From RGIG529 sp963929765 (GTDB taxonomy: Bacteria > Bacillota > Clostridia > Oscillospirales > Oscillospiraceae): a DNA stretch of 21,415 bases. This document shows positions 7,877-14,239 of the stretch, piece after piece (positions within the stretch are counted from its first letter, which is position 1; each line of letters starts with the position of its first letter). Under the pieces are notes generated by a model that did no database searches, was not told the origin of the DNA, and saw nothing but the letters and a program-made list of their open reading frames with translations. The stretch is taken from contig CAWVKD010000014.1 in NCBI GenBank assembly GCA_963929765.1, positions 1 through 21,415 of the forward strand, written 5' to 3'. The translations under genes and the position numbers were made by a program.

Positions 7877-7913
7877 TAAAGATCTCTGTACAAAGCTGTG
7901 CAGAGATCTTTTT
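7877..7913. terminator. Bidirectional terminator between phosphoesterase and tlpA-like gene
   Basis: Arms 7877-7890 and 7897-7910 pair over 14 bp (one G:U) around a 6-nt loop. T runs lie outside the stem on the plus strand and an A-rich stretch on the other side, so it can stop both the plus-strand phosphoesterase and the converging minus-strand operon. Confidence 0.75.
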
Positions 7914-7985
7914 GCATTGTTCTTGTTTGTTGTTTAACTGCTCAATCTGGGAAGACAGGATGATGGTAACATATATATTTCATAA

Positions 7986-8582
7986 CTATTGCGTTATCAA
8001 ATCGATACCATGGTGTAGGGTATCTGCATTAATGGCTCCTGTTGCTTGGGCAATGAAGTAGCCATTTGCATCGATGAAGTAAGTTGTAGGTAGAGAGTGG
8101 ACCCCGTAGGTAATAGCAGCGTTGGAATTAGTGTCATAAAATACTGGGAATGTATATCCTTGTTCCTCGATGAATTTTGAGGCACTCTCTACCGTTTCCC
8201 TAGACCCATCTGTCATATTAATCATTAGAAAATGAATTTCTCCATTTAGTCCTTGATACTTTTCCTGAAAGTCGGGCATCTCCATCTGACATGGTCCGCA
8301 CCAGCTGGCCCAGAAATTTACTACAATGGGTTTGCCAATGTAGTCTGACAAATGCACTTCCGCCCCTTTCTCATCATAGACAGTAAAATCTGGAGCCACA
8401 ACTTTTTCTGGTTCTGTATTTTTCGTGCTAGCGGCATTGCCTTGATCTTGTGCTTGCGGTTCCTTGATAGACAGTTGATTAGGCGAAAGTGATGAACCGA
8501 GCCTAGTATAAAGTACATAGGCTCCACCTAATAGAAGTGCAAATATAAAGATAAGAATGAATACTGTTTTCTTTTTCGTCAT
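7986..8582 (-). CDS. Membrane-anchored TlpA/ResA-like thioredoxin
   Basis: A 198-residue protein with an N-terminal membrane anchor (~6-26), a polar linker and an extracytoplasmic thioredoxin-fold domain of the AhpC-TSA/redoxin type. The active site is WCGPC at 94-98 in NFWASWCGPCQMEMPDF, and the cis-proline is in SLPTTYFID. Such proteins reduce disulfides outside the membrane, for example in cytochrome c maturation or in repair of secreted proteins, using electrons passed through CcdA. GGAGG sits before the ATG. It follows the ccdA-like gene by only 10 nt in the same operon, which fits that partnership. The client protein is not visible in the window. Confidence 0.9.
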   Translation of the reverse strand: MTKKKTVFILIFIFALLLGGAYVLYTRLGSSLSPNQLSIKEPQAQDQGNAASTKNTEPEKVVAPDFTVYDEKGAEVHLSDYIGKPIVVNFWASWCGPCQMEMPDFQEKYQGLNGEIHFLMINMTDGSRETVESASKFIEEQGYTFPVFYDTNSNAAITYGVHSLPTTYFIDANGYFIAQATGAINADTLHHGIDLITQ

Positions 8583-8592
8583 AACAACCTCC

Positions 8593-9255
8593 TTAACTAA
8601 GCAAGGCCAAAAAACGCCCCAGCGTTCCTGTTGCCATCAAAATTCCAATTAGTACCAGCAGACATCCACTAACAGTATTGATGATGCTATAGTGCTGCTT
8701 GATCCAGTTAAATGCGGACTTTAAATAGTCGATCAATACTGCACTGAAAATAAAAGGGATACCAAGACCAAGAGAATAGCTTAGAAGCATCAAAGTACCC
8801 TCTATTATATGACCTTGTTGAGAAGCTAACATCAGGGCAGAACCTAAGAAGGCACCTACACAAGGTGTCCATCCCACAGAAAAGATGACGCCAAACACCA
8901 ATGCTGAGAAAAAACCTATGCTGTGGGTATTCAAAGACCATTGGCTACCTTTGAACAAATTTACATTTAAAAGACCCAAAAAGTTTAGACCGAAGAAAAT
9001 CACTACCAGGCCAGAGACAATATTCACTGCCATTTGGTGTTCCTGAAGGAAACCACCTACTGTACCGGCCATAGCTCCAAGCGCCACAAATATCAGAGTG
9101 AACCCAACCACAAATCCAAGAGCGCCGACAAAGGTTTTCCGGACATTGCGTTCCCCACCGCCGGCAAAATAAGAGATATAGATGGGAAGCATGGGCAGCA
9201 GACAGGGAGATATAAAAGTGATGATTCCTTCTAAAAAGGAGATTACATATTGCAC
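8593..9255 (-). CDS. ccdA: CcdA-family transmembrane electron carrier
   Basis: A 220-residue integral membrane protein with six predicted spans, the CcdA/DsbD-beta family. Two conserved cysteines in helices, C18 in FISPCLLPMLP and C132 in SVGWTPCVGAF, form the redox pair that carries electrons from cytosolic thioredoxin across the membrane to an outward-facing thioredoxin such as its downstream neighbour. The start is GTG at 9255: GAGGTG (9265-9270) lies 9 nt upstream, and the GTG overlaps the last codons of the preceding DUF6132-like gene by 13 nt, suggesting translational coupling. The match to family length and topology is good. Confidence 0.92.
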   Translation of the reverse strand: MQYVISFLEGIITFISPCLLPMLPIYISYFAGGGERNVRKTFVGALGFVVGFTLIFVALGAMAGTVGGFLQEHQMAVNIVSGLVVIFFGLNFLGLLNVNLFKGSQWSLNTHSIGFFSALVFGVIFSVGWTPCVGAFLGSALMLASQQGHIIEGTLMLLSYSLGLGIPFIFSAVLIDYLKSAFNWIKQHYSIINTVSGCLLVLIGILMATGTLGRFLALLS

Positions 9256-9455
9256 TTACGTTTGCACCTCGTTTGAAACAGGCCAGATAACAACCATCCA
9301 ACCAGACCCATATATGCCATGGTAATAAATGGATTGGATGTAATCAAACAGGCTCCAGTAGCACAACCTGCTCCCCAATAGTAGCCTAGCCCTACCATCG
9401 CACCGCCCAAGGTAAACAATATTGGGCGTATCCAATTTTTGATACGTTTTTTCAT
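9243..9455 (-). CDS. DUF6132-like small membrane protein
   Basis: A 70-residue protein with two membrane spans and a GCATGACLITSNPF core between them, followed by MAYMGLVGWLLSG. The pattern of two cysteines four residues apart next to TSNP is that of the small DUF6132-type proteins often found beside thioredoxins and CcdA in anaerobes; their role is unknown and a redox or sulfur-related task is only inferred. I start at the ATG at 9455: the GGAGG at 9467-9471 overlaps the farther ATG (9473), so that one cannot use it. It is first in the operon with ccdA and the TlpA-like gene, and its 3' end overlaps ccdA. Confidence 0.75.
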   Translation of the reverse strand: MKKRIKNWIRPILFTLGGAMVGLGYYWGAGCATGACLITSNPFITMAYMGLVGWLLSGLFQTRCKRKCNM

Positions 9456-9699
9456 ATTATTTAATACCTCCAACTTAATATCTTTTTACTATGTAGATTA
9501 ACTTCTCTTTTATAACCCGTGCCCTTATCCAATCATAATTTTTACCATACAGATCCAGTCTAGAACAATGAACTTTTGCATTCAGGTGAACTCCGTATAG
9601 CTCCAGATCCATGGCGGTTTATGCCAGATCTGAGAGCATAGACTATTCCTATATTTACAGATTGGATTTCAATCCATCGAAAACATCTATCTTTTATCT

Positions 9700-9712
9700 G
9701 TGATGATGTCAC
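9700..9712. promoter_or_regulatory. Candidate Crp/Fnr-type site, weaker copy
   Basis: GTGATGATGTCAC matches the two exact 13-bp operators at 11350 and 12018 at 11 of 13 positions, and both GTGA/TCAC half-sites are intact. Its centre is ~73 nt upstream of the -35 box of the regulator gene. It lacks the 22-nt spacing to a TATGAT box seen at the other two, so its role (autoregulation, or none) is open. Confidence 0.4.
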
Positions 9713-9778
9713 CATACACTCGTTTTAGTTCAAAAGAATATACCTCATCATAGAAAAGATTAACTGACCATCAACGAA

Positions 9779-9807
9779 TTGACACGTACCAATCAATAAG
9801 GTATACT
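9779..9807 (+). promoter_or_regulatory. Promoter of the Crp/Fnr-type regulator
   Basis: A perfect TTGACA (9779-9784), 17-nt spacer and TATACT (9802-9807) lie 28 nt before the ATG at 9836. The ribosome binding site AAGGGG (9824-9829) lies between. Confidence 0.75.
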
Positions 9808-9835
9808 GACTTTATATGATCAGAAGGGGTACATC

Positions 9836-10501
9836 ATGGATTTTCAAGAATATTTTCCTGTTTGGAACGAGCTAAATATAGATCAGCAAAACCGAATTTT
9901 GAGCAGCTTGATTACCCGGCATATAAAAAAGGGGACCGTTATCCACGATAGTAGTATAGACTGCACAGGTTTGCTTCTGATAAAGTCAGGTCAACTGCGA
10001 GCGTATATTCTTTCGGACGAAGGAAGAGAGATTACTATTTACCGCTTGTTCGATATGGATATGTGTTTATTTTCTGCTTCCTGTATGATGCGTTCTATTC
10101 AGTTTGAAGTGACTATCGAGGCTGAGAAAGATACGGAACTTTGGATTATTCCCGCAGAGGTTTATCAGAGCATTATGAAGATGTCCGCTCCGGTTTCCAA
10201 TTATACCAATGAGTTGATGGCAAGCCGATTTTCTGAGGTAATGTGGTTGATGGAACAGGTCATGTGGAAAAGCATGGACAAACGAGTGGCGGCATTCCTG
10301 TTGGAGGAAGCTGCCATAGAGAAAACGGACACATTAAAAATCACTCACGAGACCATTGCAAACCATCTGGGATCACACCGTGAAGTCATTACTCGTATGC
10401 TTCGATACTTCCAGAACGAAGGTATGGTAAAGCTTTCTCGAGGGATGGTGACAATTCTGGATGAGGCAAAATTACAAGCGCTACAAGGCTCCGATGGATG
10501 A
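9836..10501 (+). CDS. Crp/Fnr-family transcription regulator
   Basis: A 221-residue regulator. Residues ~20-115 are a cyclic-nucleotide-type beta barrel (KKGTVIH, GLLLIKSGQLRAYILSDEGR, REITIYRLF); ~120-145 is the dimer helix; ~150-215 is a Crp-type winged helix. No N-terminal Fe-S cysteine cluster like that of Fnr is present. Three cysteines (43, 77 and 83) lie in the sensor domain and could respond to redox or heme, which is inference. The recognition helix reads S180-H-R182-E183-V-I-T-R187, the same R-E-x-x-x-R that E. coli CRP uses (R180, E181, R185) to read GTGA. This agrees with the GTGATAATATCAC palindromes before the ferredoxin and thioredoxin genes. It is convergent with the NapH-like gene (9 nt between stops) and divergent from the DUF6132-ccdA-tlpA operon. 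Probable role: activator of this redox island. Confidence 0.88.
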   Translation: MDFQEYFPVWNELNIDQQNRILSSLITRHIKKGTVIHDSSIDCTGLLLIKSGQLRAYILSDEGREITIYRLFDMDMCLFSASCMMRSIQFEVTIEAEKDTELWIIPAEVYQSIMKMSAPVSNYTNELMASRFSEVMWLMEQVMWKSMDKRVAAFLLEEAAIEKTDTLKITHETIANHLGSHREVITRMLRYFQNEGMVKLSRGMVTILDEAKLQALQGSDG

Positions 10502-10510
10502 TGTATTGCT

Positions 10511-11086
10511 TCACCCATTCCTATTTTTTGCCTTACAGATCAACTGTGTCATGGTACCCATAGGGCAGTAGACGCACCAGCTGCGGGGCTTAAATAGCAC
10601 CATGGTAATGAGTCCGAGGACGGTAGAGGTTAGCATGACACCGTAAAAGCCAAAGGCAAACTGGGCAACGCCTGGATGGAATAATGTCCCATGATATGCC
10701 CAGTTCCAGGGCAATTGAAAAGTCCAAAGCAGTTTGACAGATTGTTTGAGATCTTGCACACCATCAAAGACCAGATATGTATTCCACAGCATCAAAAAAA
10801 ACATAGCAAAGAAAAAAACAAGAAATCCATATCGGAATACTTTGCTTTTCATCCAGTTTGGAATATCTCTTTTCCGGGATAAACCGAAATGACCACCCAG
10901 CAGCCCAAAAAGCTGACCACGTCCACAGTATCGGTTACAATATCCTTTGTTTCCCTTTATAATTGAGATGAAAAGGGGAATAAAAAAACAGAGCAAGCCA
11001 AGCCACGCAAATAAGATATTGAAAAATCCTAGTATCAGATATAGCAACGAAGCGATCCACAGATAATCATACCAATGTTTTTTCAC
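10511..11086 (-). CDS. NapH-like 4Fe-4S membrane protein
   Basis: A 191-residue integral membrane protein with four likely spans (~9-29, ~28-45, ~85-107 and ~140-165). It has a CNRYCGRG motif after the second span (C50, C54) and a C-terminal CVYCPMGTMTQLIC motif (C171, C174, C184). Proteins of the NapH/NosR/RnfD-like group pass electrons between quinones or membrane partners and Fe-S proteins. The start is GTG at 11086, which overlaps the TGA of the ferredoxin gene by 4 nt, so the two are coupled and probably form one complex. Likely role here (inference): membrane port that feeds electrons to or from the ferredoxin, perhaps for the CcdA/thioredoxin route beside it. Confidence 0.8.
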   Translation of the reverse strand: MKKHWYDYLWIASLLYLILGFFNILFAWLGLLCFFIPLFISIIKGNKGYCNRYCGRGQLFGLLGGHFGLSRKRDIPNWMKSKVFRYGFLVFFFAMFFLMLWNTYLVFDGVQDLKQSVKLLWTFQLPWNWAYHGTLFHPGVAQFAFGFYGVMLTSTVLGLITMVLFKPRSWCVYCPMGTMTQLICKAKNRNG

Positions 11087-11292
11087 GCTTCTACCTCCTG
11101 AATTGTAATAGTACTAGCAGGGCATTCCTTTGCGCACTTTCCACAACCAACACATCGATCGTAGTTGACCTGTGCTGCAATTCCTTTCATAATTTCAATT
11201 GCCCGTAATGGACACACTTTTACACAACAACCGCATGCCACACAATCTGCTTGATGAATAACGGCCTTGTGCCGTTTTTTTATTAAATTCAT
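11083..11292 (-). CDS. 2[4Fe-4S] ferredoxin
   Basis: A 69-residue ferredoxin with two classic cluster motifs: C17-x2-C20-x2-C23-x3-C27-P and C47-x2-C50-x2-C53-x3-C57-P. It has a short basic N-terminus (NLIKKRHK) and no membrane span. It carries electrons in the cytosol, most likely for the membrane Fe-S protein encoded directly after it. I start at the ATG at 11292 because GGGAGG (11300-11305, minus strand) is 7 nt upstream; the TTG at 11298 would be only 1 nt from it. The promoter carries the shared operator-22 nt-TATGAT design (11322-11362). Confidence 0.92.
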   Translation of the reverse strand: MNLIKKRHKAVIHQADCVACGCCVKVCPLRAIEIMKGIAAQVNYDRCVGCGKCAKECPASTITIQEVEA

Positions 11293-11321
11293 CGACAATC
11301 CTCCCTGTATTTGATGGGCTT

Positions 11322-11362
11322 ATCATACTGCAAATATAGGAATGGAACAGTGATAATATCAC
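11322..11362 (-). promoter_or_regulatory. Activator-type promoter of the ferredoxin operon
   Basis: The perfect palindrome GTGATAATATCAC occupies 11350-11362. Reading leftward, 22 nt later comes TATGAT (11327-11322), a good -10 box with no -35 box. The operator centre falls near -41 of the expected start, the place of a class II CRP/Fnr activator. The thioredoxin promoter has the same operator, spacing and -10 sequence. Confidence 0.7.
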
Positions 11363-11374
11363 CGAGTTTAGATG

Positions 11375-11424
11375 CACAATCATACCGCACCTTTCGGTAT
11401 ACCGAAAGGTGCGGTATGATTGTG
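11375..11424. repeat. Perfect 50-bp palindrome with no loop
   Basis: Arms 11375-11399 and 11400-11424 are exact reverse complements; the centre is CGGTATACCG. No T run follows on either strand, so it is not a typical terminator. It lies 12 nt beyond the ferredoxin operator, and its right arm contains the start of a small open frame (11416). Confidence 0.9.
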
Positions 11425-11562
11425 GTCTATTTACAAATTATCTTTACTTTGCTGTATTGCAGATTGATCCTGCCGAAATATGAAGTAATGCCACCAATAT
11501 TTATGACATTGATATATCTATGTGCTTTTATAATTGTTATAGTTTCTTGCCCAAAGAAATAG
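11416..11562 (+). CDS. Possible small two-span membrane protein (48 aa)
   Basis: The frame starts MIVVYLQIIF and encodes two hydrophobic spans (about 2-20 and 26-44) joined by a short PKYEVMPP turn, ending SCPKK. The amphipathic layout looks like real protein. GGTG 4 nt before the ATG is a weak ribosome binding site, and the start codon lies inside the right arm of the 50-bp palindrome. No family is recognised; it could be chance in AT-rich DNA. Confidence 0.35.
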   Translation: MIVVYLQIIFTLLYCRLILPKYEVMPPIFMTLIYLCAFIIVIVSCPKK

Positions 11563-11648
11563 TATACTAACCATGGCTTTATAGATAGCTATACTTTGCT
11601 TAATATCAGATTGTCTCTGCAAATAAAGATCACTATAGCCTTTGCCTT

Positions 11649-11954
11649 TTAAAGCATATTTAGAATTGCATTCTTGGGTCGAGCGCCAACTGCTTGCTGG
11701 ACCATTTTTCCATTTCTCATAACTACAAGCGTTGGAATGCTCATAATACCAAATTGGCTTGCCAGTTCTGGTTGATCGTCCACATTGATTTTTCCAACTT
11801 TGACATCAGAACGTTCTTGTGCGATTTCTTCTACAATGGGGGATACCATGCGACAGGGACCACACCAAGGGGCCCAGAAATCCAGCAGAACAGGTTCTTG
11901 TGCATTTAGAACTTCATTCTGAAAATTTTCCTTATTGATATTCATAATAGACAT
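11649..11954 (-). CDS. trxA: Cytosolic thioredoxin
   Basis: A 101-residue thioredoxin with WCGPC (C31, C34) in FWAPWCGPCRM, the buried-charge region KINVDDQP and the cis-proline P74 in MSIPTLVV. It reduces protein disulfides in the cytosol and is the usual electron donor to CcdA, which fits the ccdA gene ~2.4 kb away. The start is the ATG at 11954: GGAGG (11963-11967) is 8 nt upstream, while the TTG at 11960 is 2 nt from it. No thioredoxin reductase gene is nearby, so its electrons must come from elsewhere; the ferredoxin unit is one possibility. Its promoter shares the operator design of the ferredoxin operon. Confidence 0.93.
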   Translation of the reverse strand: MSIMNINKENFQNEVLNAQEPVLLDFWAPWCGPCRMVSPIVEEIAQERSDVKVGKINVDDQPELASQFGIMSIPTLVVMRNGKMVQQAVGARPKNAILNML

Positions 11955-11989
11955 ATTCAAGTCCTCCTTATCTTTACTGTTATGATGGA

Positions 11990-12030
11990 ATCATATATTA
12001 AAAAATGAGATTTTTCCGTGATAATATCAC
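11990..12030 (-). promoter_or_regulatory. Activator-type promoter of the thioredoxin gene
   Basis: The palindrome GTGATAATATCAC occupies 12018-12030. 22 nt further along the minus strand comes TATGAT (11995-11990). Operator, spacing and -10 box are identical to those before the ferredoxin operon, while the 22-nt spacers themselves differ in sequence, so the match is not a simple duplication. Confidence 0.7.
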
Positions 12031-12182
12031 ATATATCGTATATCATCATACAGAGTTTCTCTTACCTGTAGAGAATATAGAATCCATTGTATAATTTTGA
12101 TATTACAAAGTATGTGAATTTTGCTTCAGCCACAGTGATTCATACACGATATACATCAGAGTGAGCATGCTAGTAAGAAAAA
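12031..12182. other. Intergenic stretch, no gene seen
   Basis: AT-rich spacer between the thioredoxin operator and the exporter terminator. No frame with a ribosome binding site and no other repeat was noticed. Confidence 0.4.
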
Positions 12183-12224
12183 CCCTGAGTCGAACCGACT
12201 TTCCAATTCGACTCAGGGCTTTTA
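12183..12224. terminator. Terminator of the ABC exporter operon
   Basis: CCCTGAGTCGAA (12183-12194) and TTCGACTCAGGG (12207-12218) form a perfect 12-bp stem with a 12-nt loop. On the minus strand the stem is followed by TTTTTCTTACT, a good T tail for the exporter genes; on the plus strand CTTTTA follows. Confidence 0.8.
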
Positions 12225-12324
12225 TCGTTGCATTGTGTAGTGTGATTTTATGATATTAATGTTATACAGATCAGATTGAAGGATAATATAACAGTAGGAA
12301 ATACCAGATCCATCCTCCAATTGA

Positions 12325-14220
12325 TCAACTGATGGATGAACTGGTCTTTGCTGTAGAATGACCGGTGTAAAGCTGATAGTATTTACCACCCTGTTCTATG
12401 AGCTGGTCATGGGTGCCCCGTTCAATGATGCGCCCATGCTCCATAACCATAATACAGTCAGCGTTACGTACAGTCGATAGTCGGTGCGCGATGACAAAAG
12501 TAGTTCGACCAGCCATCAGTGCATCCATCCCATCCTGTACCAGCTTTTCTGTACGGGTGTCAATGGAAGAGGTGGCTTCATCTAGAATGAGGGCTGGGGG
12601 ATCGGCTACTGCCGCTCGAGCAATAGCCAGCAGCTGTCGCTGGCCCTGGCTTAAATTGGCTCCATCGCCGGTGAGCATAGTGTCATATCCGTCAGGCAGA
12701 CGACGAATGAAGCCGTCAGCGTTGGCTAGTTTAGCTGCGGCGATACAATCGTCATCGGTAGCATCCAATTTACCATAGCGGATATTCTCCATGACTGTGC
12801 CAGTAAACAAGTGGGTATCTTGGAGTACCATACCAAGAGATCGTCGCAGATCTGCCTTTTTGATCTTGTTGATATTGATCCCGTCATATCGAATTTTTCC
12901 AGAGGTAATGTCGTAAAAACGGTTGATCAAATTGGTGATGGTCGTTTTACCAGCACCGGTGGCCCCTACGAAGGCAATTTTCTGACCTGGTTTTGCCCAC
13001 AAACTGATGTTGTGGAGTACCGGTTTCTTGGGATCATATCCGAAATCGACATTGTCAAAAACGACACCACCTTCTAATTTGGTATAGGTCACAGTACCGT
13101 CTGCCTTATGGGGATGCTTCCAAGCCCATACATTGGTACGCTCCTCAGACTCGATGAGCTGGCCATTTTCATCTTCCTTAGCGTTGACCAGTTCTACATA
13201 CCCTTCGTCCGATTCAGGCTCCTGGTCCATTAGGTCGAAGACTCGCTGGGCGCCAGCTGCAGCGGTGACTACGAAGTTAATCTGCATACTTACCTGGGTG
13301 ATAGGCTGGGTAAAACTTTTGTTTAGACCAACGAAAGTGATCACCGTGCCCAAAGTTGTTCCCGCCAGTCCATTGATGGCCAGCAGAGCGCCTACGATGG
13401 CTACTAGGGCGTAACTGAGCCAACCGATATTGGCATTGAGGGGCATCAACATATTAGCATAACGATTGGCTTTATTTGTGCTCTCTCGCAGTGCTTCATT
13501 TACTTTATGAAAGTCATCCATAGCCTTACGTTCATGGCAAAAGACTTTTACCACTTTCTGGCCGTCCAGCATTTCTTCGATAAATCCATCCACAATACCC
13601 AGGTCCCGCTGTTGATGAACATAGTATTTTCCTGACAACTTGGAAAAGTTTGAGGTAATTAGCAGCATTACCACAGCAGTGAGTACGGAGATGATGGTAA
13701 GTACAGGATTGAGAATAAGCATGGTTACCAGGGTGGCTGCCATTGTGATAACAGAGTTGATAATCTGGGGGATACTTTGGCTCAATAGTTGGCGCAGCGT
13801 ATCCACATCATTGGTGTATACTGACATAATATCACCATGGGCATGTGTGTCGAAGTATTGGATGGGAAGAGATTCCATCCGATGAAACAAGTCATCTCTT
13901 AGACGACGCATGGTACCTTGGCTGATATTGACCATGATGCGGTTATATGCAAAAGCGGCTATGATTCCCACAATCATGAAGCATGCCAGACGGACAATAT
14001 CGGTGGCAAGGCCACTAAAATCCTGGGAGCCGGTGTTTAACATGGGAACAATGTAATCATCCACCAGGGTCTGAGGGAAGGTGGCTGCTATCACAGTGGC
14101 CACAGCGGAGAGTAGAATGCACAGTAGCACCAGCAGGAAGAGAAATTTGTACTGGTGGAGCATATACCTCAGTACTCGGTTGAGCACTGCACCAGGTCCA
14201 GACTTTTTTTCCTGTTTCAT
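12325..14220 (-). CDS. ABC exporter half-transporter, second subunit
   Basis: A 631-residue fused permease-ATPase. Six membrane spans fill ~20-320. A charged linker of ~50 residues precedes the ATPase domain. Walker A GATGAGKTT lies at ~417, the signature is the variant LSQGQ (not LSGGQ) at ~522, Walker B ILDEATSS with the catalytic Glu at ~543, and the switch His in IAHRLS at ~577. With the partner upstream this makes an asymmetric heterodimer: this subunit supplies a complete Walker A/B/His set and a weak signature. I start at the ATG at 14220 (MKQEKKSGPG). The frame extends upstream to 14355 but only through the end of the partner gene. GGAGG (14233-14237) is 12 nt away, a little far. Likely drug or peptide export; the substrate is unknown. 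Confidence 0.9.
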   Translation of the reverse strand: MKQEKKSGPGAVLNRVLRYMLHQYKFLFLLVLLCILLSAVATVIAATFPQTLVDDYIVPMLNTGSQDFSGLATDIVRLACFMIVGIIAAFAYNRIMVNISQGTMRRLRDDLFHRMESLPIQYFDTHAHGDIMSVYTNDVDTLRQLLSQSIPQIINSVITMAATLVTMLILNPVLTIISVLTAVVMLLITSNFSKLSGKYYVHQQRDLGIVDGFIEEMLDGQKVVKVFCHERKAMDDFHKVNEALRESTNKANRYANMLMPLNANIGWLSYALVAIVGALLAINGLAGTTLGTVITFVGLNKSFTQPITQVSMQINFVVTAAAGAQRVFDLMDQEPESDEGYVELVNAKEDENGQLIESEERTNVWAWKHPHKADGTVTYTKLEGGVVFDNVDFGYDPKKPVLHNISLWAKPGQKIAFVGATGAGKTTITNLINRFYDITSGKIRYDGININKIKKADLRRSLGMVLQDTHLFTGTVMENIRYGKLDATDDDCIAAAKLANADGFIRRLPDGYDTMLTGDGANLSQGQRQLLAIARAAVADPPALILDEATSSIDTRTEKLVQDGMDALMAGRTTFVIAHRLSTVRNADCIMVMEHGRIIERGTHDQLIEQGGKYYQLYTGHSTAKTSSSIS

Positions 14221-14239
14221 AATATAAAACTTCCTCCTT

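Larger units (their letters stand above)
9474..9835. promoter_or_regulatory. Divergent regulatory region, DUF6132 operon / Crp-type gene
   Basis: 362 nt without a gene between divergently transcribed units. It contains the sigma-70-type promoter of the Crp/Fnr gene (9779-9807), a GTGA-N5-TCAC element at 9700-9712, and a 14-nt palindrome TGGATT-TC-AATCCA at 9663-9676. No clear promoter was found for the minus-strand operon. Confidence 0.5.

Noticed and set aside
11375..11424. Palindrome as the trxA terminator
   Set aside because: It lies 225 nt past the trxA stop, and no T run follows the stem on the minus strand.
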